A DNA stretch of 64,000 bases from Chlorocebus sabaeus (taxonomy: Eukaryota; Chordata; Mammalia; Primates; Cercopithecidae), in contig NC_132918.1 in the NCBI RefSeq assembly GCF_047675955.1, positions 88,120,879-88,184,878 on the forward strand, written 5' to 3'. Positions 21,660 through 35,679 of this stretch are shown here, in pieces. The notes below the pieces were generated by a model. The model saw only the letters and a program-made list of their open reading frames with translations. It ran no database searches and was not told the origin of the DNA. The position numbers and the translations under genes were made by a program. Each line of letters starts with the position of its first letter. Within the stretch, counting starts at the first letter, position 1.

Positions 21660-22416
21660 TTAGTCAATCCATTAGCGATTCCTATTGACTTCATCATCAC
21701 ACTATAACCAGAATCAGGTCACTTCCCAGCTCTTCCATCCTGCCACCCTGTTCCAAGGTCTTCCATAGACCCTATCTATTAAATGGCTTTCTGAAAGAAA
21801 ACTCTGCCCTCCCTTGCCCATTAGTTACCATCTACACTCAACAACCAGAATGAGCCTTTCAAGATAAAAATGAAAAAAAATTCCATTCCTCTACTTACAA
21901 TGTCCAGTGGCTTCTAATCATAGTGCCTTACATGATTTACTTCCCAATTCTTTATGGCCATAATGACCACGTTGCTGTTCTTCAGCATATTAAGCATATT
22001 CAGGGTCATAGCACTTGCTGTTACCTCTGACTGGAATGCTATTGCTAATGACTCAGTTCCTCACTTCACTCAGGCCTCATCTTATGTCATCCTTTTGGAA
22101 AGGGTTTCCTCAACTAGTATATATAAATAGCAGCCTCCACCTGCCAATCTTTTCCTCTGCACCTCATAATGCAATTAAGTTTTCTTTTGAGCTCTTATTA
22201 ACAACTAACATGTTCTGTATGTTTTTGTTTATACCTTTCTTCTCCCACTGTCATGTAAATTTTCTGACCGCAGGGATTTAGTCTTTTCTTTTTATTGCTG
22301 TATCCTCTATGTCAAGGACTGAACCTGATACACTTAACAGCTGGATGCTCCATATAAGTTTGCTAAATGAATTTTAAAATGAGCTAATGAATAAATAACA
22401 TTGAAATCATGCTTTG
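21660..22416 (+). mobile_element. L2 LINE, ORF2 end and 3' tail
   Basis: A long L2 piece: tacttacaatgtccagtggc, a tgatttacttcccaattctt block, gactggaatgctattgctaa, a cctcatcttatgtcatcctt block, atgtaaattttctgaccgca and a tail with tttgctaaatgaattttaaa. Coding blocks are present only as traces; frames are broken. The L1PA at 22434 inserted at its end. Confidence 0.75.
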
Positions 22417-22433
22417 AAAAAAGTAATCTATGG
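22417..22433 (+). repeat. Left target-site duplication of the L1PA
   Basis: aaaaaagtaatctatgg here matches aaaaaagtaatctgtgg at 28578-28594 with one mismatch, bracketing the L1 exactly. Confidence 0.95.
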
Positions 22434-23475
22434 GCTTCCATTCCAAGATGTCTGAATAGGAACAGCTCCAGTCTGCAGCTCCCAGCGTGATCGATGCAGA
22501 AGATGGGTGATTTCTGCATTTCTAACTGAGGTATCTGGTTCATCTCTTTGGGACTGGTCAGACAGTGAGTACAGCCCACGGAGGGCGAGCTGAAGCAGGG
22601 CAGGGTGCTGCCTCACCTGGGAAGCGCAAGGGGTCGGGGGATTTCCCTTTCCTAGACATGGGAAGCTGTGGCAGACTGTAGTGGGACAAACAGGACACTC
22701 CAGCCCAAATATTGTGCTTTTCCCAAGGTCTTAGCAACCAGCAAACAAGGAGATTCTCTCCTGTGCCTGACTCGGTGGGTCCCATGCCCACAGAGCCTTA
22801 CTCACTGCTAGTACAGCCGTCTGAGACTGAACTGTGAGGCAGCAGCCTGGCTGGGGGAGGGAGGGGCATCTGCCGTTGCTGAGGCTTGAAAAGGTAAACA
22901 AAGCGGCCAGGAAGCTTGAACTGGGCAGAGCCCACCACAGCTCAGCAAGGCCCACTGCCTCTATAGACTCCACCTCTGTGGGCAGGGCATAGCTGAACAA
23001 AAGGCAGCAGACAACTTCTGCAGACTTAAACATCCCTGTCTGACAGCTCTGAAGAGAGCAGTGGTTCTCCCAGCATGGTGTTTGAGCTCTGAGAACAGAC
23101 AGACTGCCTCCTCAAGTGGGTCCTTAACTCCTGTGTAGCCTAACTGGAAGATACCTCCCAGTAGAGACTGATAGGCACCTCATACAGGTGGGTGCCCCTC
23201 TGGGATGAAGCTCCCAGAGGAAGGATCAGGCAGCAATATTTGCTGTTCTGCAGTATTTGTTGTTCTGCAGCCTTCACTCGTGATACCCAGGCAAACAGGG
23301 TTTGGAGTGGACCTCCAGCAAACTCCAACAGACCTGTAGCCAAGGGACCTGACTGTTAGAAGGAAAACTAACAAACAGAAGGGAATAGCATCAAAATCAA
23401 CAAAAAGGTCATCTACAGCAAAACCCCTCTGTAGGTCACCAGCATCAAAGACCAAAGGTAGATAAAACCACAAAG
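22434..23475 (+). promoter_or_regulatory. L1PA 5' untranslated region / internal promoter
   Basis: About 1.04 kb lies ahead of the ORF1 start. In L1 this region holds the internal RNA polymerase II sense promoter and, in some families, an antisense promoter. The usual YY1 site at the extreme 5' end (caagatggc) reads caagatgtc here, one base off. The region is GC-richer than its surroundings but many CpGs have become TpG or CpA. The segment at about 23180-23320 corresponds to the roughly 129-bp block that the youngest L1PA families have lost. Activity is not implied. Confidence 0.82.
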
Positions 23476-24501
23476 ATGGGGAGAAACCAGAGCAGAAAAG
23501 CTGAAAACTCTAAAAACCAGAGCACCTCTTCTCCTCCAAAGGACTGCAGCTCCTTGCCAGCAATGGAACAAAACTGGATGGAGAATGACTTTGACGAGTT
23601 GACAGAAGTAGGCTTCAGAAGGTCAGTAATGACAAACTTCTCCAAGCTAAAGGAGCATGTTCTAACCTATCGCAAGGAAGCTAAAAACCTTGAAAAAAGG
23701 GTATATGAATGGCTAACTAGAATAAACAGTGTAGAGAAGACCTTAAATGACCTGATGAGGCTGAAAACCATGGCACAAGAACCTCGTGATGCATGCACAA
23801 GCTTTGATAGCTGATTTGATCAAGTGGAAGAAAGGGTATCAGTGATTGAAAATCAAATAAATGAAATAAAGTGAGAAGACAAGTTTAGAGAAAAAAGAGT
23901 AAAAAGAAATGAACAAAGCCTTCAAGAAATATGGGATTATGTGAAAAGACCAACTCTACGTTTGATTGGTGTACCTGAAAGTGTTGGGGAGGATGGAACC
24001 AAGTTGGAAAACACTCCTCAGGATATTAAACAGGAGAACTTCCCCAACATAGCAAGGCAGGCCAACATTCAAATTCAAGAAATAGAGAGAACACCACAAA
24101 GATACTCCTCAAGAAGAGCAATCTCAAGACACATAATTGTCAGAGTCACTAAGGTTGAAATGAAGGAAAAAATGTTAAGGGCAGCCAGAGAGAAAGGTCG
24201 GGTTACCCATGAAGGGAAGCCCATCAGACTAACAGCAGATCTCTCAGCAGAAACTCTACAAGCCAGAAGAGAGTGGGGGCCAATATTCAACATTCTTAAG
24301 GAAAAGAATTTTTAACCCAGAATTTCATATCCAGCCAAGCTAAGCTTCATAAGTGAAGGAGAAATAAAATCCTTTACAGACAAGCAAATGCTGAGAGATT
24401 TTGTCACCACCAGGCCTGCCTTACAAGAGCTCCTGAAGGAAGCACTAAACATGGAAAGGAACAACCAGTACCAGCCACTGCAAAAACATGCCACATTGTA
24501 A
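23476..24501 (+). pseudogene. L1 ORF1 pseudogene (RNA-binding protein)
   Basis: Start ATG at 23476, normal for L1 ORF1, and a terminal stop at 24499-24501. The span equals about 341 codons against 338 in the family. One frame is kept throughout but three internal stops break it: at 23812-23814, at about 23872, and at 24313-24315. The first open part (112 codons) covers the N-terminal region and the start of the coiled coil. The second (from 23941, 124 codons) covers the RRM and the start of the C-terminal domain; PQRYSSRRAISRHIIVRV and RLTADLSAETLQARREW are conserved signatures. The normal product is a trimeric nucleic-acid chaperone that packages L1 RNA. No functional protein is possible from this copy. 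Confidence 0.93.
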
Positions 24502-24564
24502 AGACCATCAATGCTAGGAAGAAACTGCATCAACTAATGGACAAAATAACCAGCTAACATCATA

Positions 24565-28378
<3,814 letters not shown>

Positions 28379-28577
28379 ACAATGAGAACACTTGGACACA
28401 GGGCAGGGAACATCACACTCCAGGGTCTGTCATGGGGTGGGGGACTGGGGGAGGGATAGCATTAGGAGAAATACCTAATGTAAATGACAAGTTGATGGGT
28501 GTAGCAAACCAACATGGTACATGTATACCTAGTAACAAACCTGCAAGTTGTGCACATGTACCCTAGAACTTATATTA

Positions 28578-28594
28578 AAAAAAGTAATCTGTGG
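28578..28594 (+). repeat. Right target-site duplication of the L1PA
   Basis: Partner of 22417-22433, one mismatch. Confidence 0.95.
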
Positions 28595-30299
28595 TTCTGT
28601 GCTTATGTAGATTGGTGTATGAAAAATGAGGGCTGTCTGTTTTTGTTCAGATTAGATCCAAACAGGGGAAAGTAGAGGTAAAGAGAGCATGAATAATAGT
28701 AGCAGTCATATTTCAATTGATAGAGGCTAGGAAAAGACAGTAATATATTTGCTAGCCTGAAATTATTTCTGACTCTAGTTACATATGTAGCTTGGGCAGT
28801 CACTATAATACTGTGGATACCAACTGTCCCTTTTAGAAACAGATCGTATTTTGGTCCTTTTCGTTTTTACCTATTATAAATAAATTTGTGCAAGTTAAAT
28901 CTTGTAGCAAAATGTCTTTCTCTCATCAATATGTATTCTCTCTCGGCTGTATGGCTTTCCCACTCCAAACTGTGCAAACTGACTTTGTGAACACACTTTG
29001 GCAAGAGAAATCTGATGGTTCCAGTGCAATCTATACTGTTTTATTGAGAAGAGATGACTCAAGTTCCCTAGCCAACAGTTCGTAGCCTATCAAAATACGT
29101 CAAATTCAGGAAAACATTGGCCAGATTTGCTTTTATTTCTATGAAAAGAACACTTTTGGTCATGGAAAGCCTACTAATCTAGGAAAGAAGGTCACGTCCT
29201 AGTTGTGAAATGTATTAGCCACAAGACCTTGATTAAATTACATAACATCTCTGAGCTGTAATTTCTACATCCAAAAAATGCAGGGTTGTAAGAGATCACC
29301 TCTGAGGCCCTGTCTCCCTCCCCAGCACCTAGAAAACTACCTGTACATAGAGAGTGACGTGAATTATGATACATGATACAGAGAAATTATGATCTTCTTT
29401 CTTCTGCATTTCCGCAGAATATCAGCTCCTATCATGTAAGTGGAGCTTAATATATGTTTATTCAAAAGAAATTTTTTTCTAATAGGAAAAATATAATATG
29501 CAATAAAAATGTTATGATAATGTAGATCAAATTGTGGGTAAAAATTTTTAAATATATTGTTAAAAATGAATAAATAGCAAAAGAAAACCAATGACTGTGA
29601 CTTTCCCTTTCCCGACTTCCTTTTGAGAGTCCAGGCATATGGTTCTTGGTTCACTGCCTTCATTTAAAGATTTTTTCATGTACAATGACAGCACAGGGGA
29701 GCACCCCAAGAGAGCTCAAATCTGAAGATCTCTGGATATGTTTTTCGACACAGAAATCAGTGAAGTGAGGTCTTGGGCCACTCAATGTTTTTAGAGTCAA
29801 TAATACAAATGTCAGATCAATAAAGAAACACTCACACCAGCAATACAAGAAAAAGACAACATTTATGATGTACTATTTTCCTCCAGAAAAGAAAATCCCA
29901 TGGCATTGGGAGAGACATCTACAGTTCAGTCCAACCAGACAACTTCAGAGCCCTTCGGGTGTACACAGAATACACAGAATTGCCTTGAGGGTTGTGACCA
30001 GAATCACTTATATACAGCTGCCCTGTGAACATGAAATTTTCTCTATATGTCTTAATTTCTTCATATGATGTGTGAAAGATTACTGGACGTCAATTTGTTA
30101 CACAAAAAACTTCCCTAATCATGGCCTTCAGACTGGCAGATATAAATCAGGTAGAATCTGTGGGGACCTCAGCACAAAACCATTAATCTTGCTGGAAGAA
30201 AGAATTCCCTATGCAAGCTCTGTAGCTGAAGCATATCACCCTCATGAAAGAAGAGCATATTTTTTGAGTAAACTCCATTTCTCTGCGTCCAACTACTGC
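28595..30299. other. Mostly unassigned DNA; possible MIR at 29195-29370
   Basis: Most of this stretch matches nothing I can name. Around 29195-29370 the order agccacaagaccttgattaa, taacatctctgagctgtaat, a atccaaaaaatgcagggttg block and agcacctagaaaactacctg is MIR-like on the plus strand but worn. Confidence 0.45.
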
Positions 30300-30610
30300 T
30301 TATCGTTCAAGGTCTAGCTCTTCAGTCACGCCCCCTTTCCCTTCCATGCCTGAGCTAATGTTCCAGCTCAAACAGAGTTTTCTCCCCTCTTAGAACTGTA
30401 TCTGTTTCTCTCTCGTGACCTTGAAAACTTCTTTCCTCCATTACAGGCACCTGGCCCTGTGTTGGCATTCTTCCACAACACTGAGGAGCAGGCACCGCTG
30501 TGACTATCGTTGCCTCCCCAGAGAAGCCCTTTTCCTGCCAAACAAATGTTGGGCAAGTCATAAATAGTAAAAATAAAAAGTTTTGATAGAATAAGTGAAT
30601 GAGTGAAGCC
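30300..30610 (+). mobile_element. Diverged L2 LINE 3' region
   Basis: caaggtctagctcttcagtc, the tcttagaactgtatctgttt block and a tail with agaataagtgaatgagtgaa follow the L2 tail, at low identity. Confidence 0.5.
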
Positions 30611-30679
30611 TTAACCTAGTATTTCAAAATTAAGCATCCCCTTCACATTTGAGTTAACTATTTGATTCAGCTTCAGGAA

Positions 30680-30935
30680 CTAATTTTCGCAAAAGCCCTG
30701 TGGCTCGGTAGATGGAGTCAGGTATGGAAGTTGGGAGATAATTCTTTCTGCTCAATTATTAACAACTCTTGGAGAAAATGCCCTACTTATCATATTTTTT
30801 TGTGGAATAGTACAACGGAAAGGGTTCATGAAGGTCTTTTAGTCCATTTCCTGAGACACACAGCGGAAGAGGGACTTGTGTAGGTTTGCACTGTACGTTA
30901 AGGGTCAAAGCAGAGCTGGGACCCGCTTCCTGAAC
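30680..30935 (-). mobile_element. Possible MIR SINE, minus strand
   Basis: On the plus strand, tccatttcctgagacacaca, then gggtcaaagcagagctggga and ccc resemble the minus-strand MIR core (gaggaaactgaggcacagag ... ggcagagctgggattc). Weak match. Confidence 0.4.
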
Positions 30936-31011
30936 ATAACCTATGTGATACAAGTCAGAAGAGTGGTGCCTTGGTTGGGGATTGGCTAGGAAGAGGTGCA
31001 AAAAAACTCTC

Positions 31012-31148
31012 TTGAATGACAGAAATATTCTCTATCTTGATCCAATGGTGGCTACTGGAATGTACACATAAGTAAAAATCCACCCAGTTATATGTTTAAG
31101 ATGCATACGTTTTACTAAATGTAACACTATACCTTAGAAAAAACTAAA
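31012..31148 (+). mobile_element. L1M LINE 3' end fragment
   Basis: cagaaatattctctatcttg, aatgtacacataagtaaaaa and tgcatacgttttactaaatg follow the last 130 bp of old L1M elements. Confidence 0.5.
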
Positions 31149-32234
31149 TGCGATATTTTAATAAACCACTTAGCACCCTATTCATTAACTTTTTATTTCT
31201 TACATCTGTAACTTTTCTCATTACAAAAAATATGTATTTTGTAAAATACTCCAACATACCACAAATGTAAAAACCTAGAAAATGAATATCGTTCAAAACA
31301 CCACTTCCCAGAGAGAAAACATCGTTAAAAATTTATCTTACCCAGGTTGTATTTTTCTATGAAAAAGCAGCCGCTTTGAGGGTGTAGAACCGCTAGTGTT
31401 GTCACCTGGCCCGTCATCTCCAGGAACACTGCGAACCCTGGGAGAAGCCGTGCAGGGCTGCTGGCAAGGCACTGTCCTCTGCTTCTTAAGCCATCAGGTC
31501 TCCTTTAGGTCCTGGACAAGTTTTGGTGTTCTCCATTTTCTCCATTTTCTCAGACTCCGGAGATTCGGGTTTATTTACCAGTGTACCTTCTCTCCTGTGC
31601 CCAATCCCTGAACTCACTTTAGAATAGTATTAAAGTTTCACCACTTCTTCCATTATTGAAGATCCTAAAACAGATTCATGTTACTGCTGTTTCATAGATT
31701 TGTTGCTAAGCACTATAGAGAGATGAACAAAACGTGAACACAACTAACCAACCCAGGGAATCGACGAAGTCTATGAGCTGTGAATACAGGTCTCCTAACA
31801 CTTCTCCTTGGTAGCATAGATTTAGCAAAGTTTTAAATTTCCTTACACTACCATCCACAATAGCAGAGGATAAGCACTTTGGTTTTCTTTGAAGTTTCAT
31901 ACATTGGATAGGGAGGTAAGGAGGATAGAAATTAACATTGTCAGCTCTTCCTCTTCCCTTCTCTTCCCTTCTTGAACAATTCAGTCCTGAAGTCATTAGG
32001 TGGAACTGAGCAAGGTAGATCAGAGTCTGGAGCACCCGTTTGCCAGAAAACTAAGGAAGTGCTTGAAGAAAGAAACAGGTATATCAAAAGGACACAGAGC
32101 ATCAAAATACATGAGGATAGGAAAGAATTACAACCCAATAAACACAGGAAAATATGAGTCAATTTATAAATAAACTAAAAGTATGGAAAGAGCAGGATAT
32201 TTAAATAGTTTCAAAGTACCTTTCCACAAAATAA
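31149..32234. other. Unassigned DNA
   Basis: No repeat or gene recognised. A 109-codon frame at 31706-32035 (minus) and a 71-codon frame at 31396-31611 (plus) have no recognisable domain. Confidence 0.45.
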
Positions 32235-32855
32235 CAGTTAATTAAAAAGGGAAAAAGAGTACCCTTACCATGGATAAGGCAGACTTTAATGGAGCGATCA
32301 AAGTGAACATTATCAGTAATGGAACAAACTGAAAATCATACGCCACCTGATTAGATGTGATGAGAAATACATAACATCACTTCTGGAATATTCCTGCCAG
32401 AAGTAAACAATCTAGATCTCATTGTAAGGGAACATCAGAAAACCTAAATTGAGGGATATTCTACAAAGTAGCCTTTAATCTTCAAAAAGTCAAGGCCATG
32501 AAAGTGTTCCAGATAGAAATAAAGACATGCATCGTGCAATTCTTAACTGCATCCTTTTGCCATAAAGGACATTATTGTGACAATTCCTGAAGTTGGAATG
32601 GAGCCTGAGGATGAAATGATAGCAATTTATCAGTATTGATCCCCTGATTTTAATATTTGTAGTGTAGTCATAGAGGATAATTTTCTTGTTTTTTTTTTTT
32701 TTTTAAATATGATACATTGATTTATTTTGGTCTTAAGATGTATCATTTCAGCAAGTTAGTCACAAATGGTCTGAGGGAGTACAGTTTTTATACTGTATTT
32801 GCAGTTCTTCTGTAAGTTTGAGATTATTTAAAGATTAAAAAAACATACTCCAATG
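32235..32855 (+). mobile_element. Old L1M-class 3' region
   Basis: acatcacttctggaatattc, caatctagatctcattgtaa, aaattgagggatattctaca, caaaaagtcaaggccatgaa, ataaaggacattattgtgac and a tail gtaagtttgagattatttaa occur in the order of a 3' non-coding region of an old L1-like element. The class is fairly clear, the family is not. A T tract lies at about 32690-32704. Confidence 0.55.
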
Positions 32856-34069
32856 CAGTGATTTAAAGAGTTGCTTCAGATAATGTTCTAGTTTAAGCGA
32901 AAATCCTCTGCTTGACTCTCCTTTCTGAAGGAAGAGGCTTATGCAACACCATGATTTTGAGAAAGACAGAAGAATGATCAGATTTACTTCGCTTCCTTAT
33001 ACCATCTGCTGGTTCTTCTGGTCTCTGAGGAATTGTCTGTTCTCCTGGTTGTGTCTGTGTACCGTCATCTGATCTCTCTTGGGTTGATCACAGCCCGGTG
33101 ATGCTCCCTGGCTGCCTCCACAGAAATACTCTCAAGTAGCATTTTAGACCCTTGAGTGTCTGCCATGTCCTCTGTGTGGCATCCTGACCAAGCAGTTCAG
33201 CCCCAGCCTCTACTGTGGGGTTTCCTCTTCCATTGTTACAGGGTTCTGTGGCAAGCCATCTGCATCTCAAGTCAGTTATTTCTGAGACCTCCCACTAGGA
33301 GGCAGTACAAGTGTATGTCTGTATAAGCCCTTGGCCCCATGAGGCTAAGGGCTTCATTCCTCAGGTCAATTCAAAGTGCTTAGCTTTTAGGTAGAAATAA
33401 GGTGGTGTATTCTAAATGAGGACTTGGAGATGCTTAGGAAAACTAAATTTCAAAGCTTCTTTCTATCTAATTGTGTTGATAAATTTATTCTGATATGGCC
33501 GGTATGTGGAATTCAGTCCAGCAGGAGAATTCTTTTCATAGCATGAAATAGGGAACAAGCTGTGTTTGCTCTGCTCTTAGGCTCCACCATCGCTTGTCTA
33601 AAACACCTCCTTCTCTGCAGCCTGAAGCCCAGAGCTGAGAAGTCAGGACACTGGGCCTTTTCACAGCCCCCAACGACTTCTCTGCCCCAGATACCTTTCT
33701 TCTACCTCTATTCCCCTGGGCTGGAAAGAACAAACTTTCCTCCAGGTCACATCTTCCTACCTTCCCGCTGCTGCCATGAGCCTGAATCCTCACGGTAGGC
33801 CAGAGTCCTCATCCATGCAGGCGACACTCCCAGGCTTGGTTATCAAGGCTTGCATCTTGGTATAGAGCTCAACTTCCCGTCCTAAGGCAAGAAGCTGCAC
33901 CTTGACCTTAAATGTTAGTTACCGTTCCCAAGCTTTGGCTTCCCTATTGGTTAAATGGGAATATTAAAGATAAATATCTAAATTTACAATAGATCTTTCT
34001 CGATAGTCTCTTATTAAAAGGAGTAATTAACTAGAATAGACATACAAATGTGCAGCATCGTTCACTAGA
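32856..34069. other. Unassigned DNA
   Basis: No element recognised. Frames at 33536-33793 (minus, 85 codons) and 33562-33798 (plus, 78 codons) mirror each other on opposite strands and are not supported as genes. A worn MIR-like piece may lie at 33900-33965. Confidence 0.45.
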
Positions 34070-34290
34070 AAGAAACCAGAACTGGGCAATATAAGAGTGG
34101 AGTCCAGTCCCTTCACTGTCACTAATGAGCTTTATGACTTTAGACAGTTTACTTTCTGGGCCTTATTTCATCATGTGTCAAATGAAAATAATATCTGTCT
34201 ACATCTATAAGGATACAACAGCACTAAGAGTTTTAAATGAAATTTGAATCTAAAAAATTATGTAGTTGCTATATAAATGTAACATTATTA
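34070..34290 (+). mobile_element. MIR SINE
   Basis: agtggagtccagtcccttca, tgagctttatgactttagac, tgtgtcaaatgaaaataata, a agttttaaatgaaatttgaa block and gctatataaatgtaacatta appear in MIR order. Confidence 0.62.
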
Positions 34291-35569
34291 AGTTTACCAG
34301 ATTTTTCTATATCATCCTCAGAGTCTGTGCATGAGAACATTTTGTCTCTTGAGGACAATTAAAAATAGGTCCATATAAGACACGATTAAAGCTCCTGGGA
34401 TAAACTTGGTCCCTTAATGAAATTTGCTCTAGAGCACAGCGTGTAAGAGCATTATTTCAACTGATGATTTTAATACCCAAGAAAATGAAAAAAGGATGGC
34501 CTATAAAAGTAACTAGCAAAATGCTCAGGTGGTGGTGTATGTTGGGAGGGGAGGAAGCAATGGAAGTAACCCGTATGGAGAATTTTAAAACCAACCAGAA
34601 GTTGATCTACTTTTCATTATTACCATGTGCTGGTGATTATAACCCATGTCAGTGATAAGATACATTACACTCCACTTCCAATGGACTACAGCTCTGCCCT
34701 CTCCTTGTCTTCTCACTGTGTTAAGGAATAGAGACAACTTTGTTCCTGCAATGAGAATCCACAGGTTACAGGATATAGCTCTTCTTTACACCTCCCAATG
34801 CACCATTTAGCAATGCCGATTGACTTTTCTGACGCAAGATCCAAAGGATCTTACAAGACTTCTGACAGAAGATATTCAGCAAAAGTTGGTGCTCTGTCAT
34901 GCTGACTTGCTGCATCATAAAAAAAGATAAAATCAAAAGAGGCAAATGTCTCCTGAAAATGTGAAGAACCAGTTTTGACTGAGGATAAAATTATATAAAA
35001 CTCCTTTTACGTGGGTGACCATATTTGTCTATGACTTGCTTTTGCTTCATATTTTAGTTTTGAAATATTTTCTTTCATTGCGTCTCACTAAGGAAACTAT
35101 TCTTTTTGACTCCCCACAGTTAAACCAGCTAATGAATCACTTATAACTTGCCATTAACAGCCAAGTTCTAATTTTTATATCTAGATATAATCTGCATGTC
35201 TTTTTCAGTCACAAGTTGTAAGTTTTTTTTTTTTTTAACTGCACTGAGGTTTCTTTTAGATCTCCAGAATCTGTAAAATTTAAGTACAGAATCTAAACCT
35301 AAAACTGAACACTTTATTATTGGAAGTAATTTATAACTAGATGTTTTTAAAGTACTAAAAGGAATGACATGTATTTGCAAGCTTACTGGGGTTTTGTTTT
35401 ATTTCAGGTACTGTATTTTTTAGTTTGAGAACTTGTTCACTCATTAAGTCCATCTTTCATTTTAAATATATAAATACGTATAAGAGCTATTTTAAGCATT
35501 CACTTGCTAATTCCAGGTCATCTCAGGGTCTGCTCCTATTGACTCCCATGGCCACCCACCTTTAGCAGA
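34291..35569. other. Unassigned AT-rich DNA
   Basis: Nothing nameable. Small frames only. A T tract lies near 35224-35237. Confidence 0.45.
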
Positions 35570-35679
35570 GCTTGATGTCATATGCAATGAAAAGAGAGAA
35601 AAGATGGGAAACTAGAAGGACACATCAGTGGTGGTCAAACAGCAGGCTCAAGAGTTGAAGAGTGCTGGAGGAGGAAGAA
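35570..35679. repeat. Copy A of an unclassified dispersed repeat
   Basis: About 110 bp match 44531-44640 at roughly 85% by eye, in the same orientation: shared text includes atgtcatatgcaa, atgggaaactag, gacacatcagt, gcagtaggctca-like text and tggaggaggaaga. The similarity stops on both sides. I could not assign a family. Confidence 0.75.

Noticed and set aside
28434..28458. G-rich run as a regulatory G-quadruplex unique to this locus
   Set aside because: It is the standard G-rich tract of the L1 3' untranslated region.
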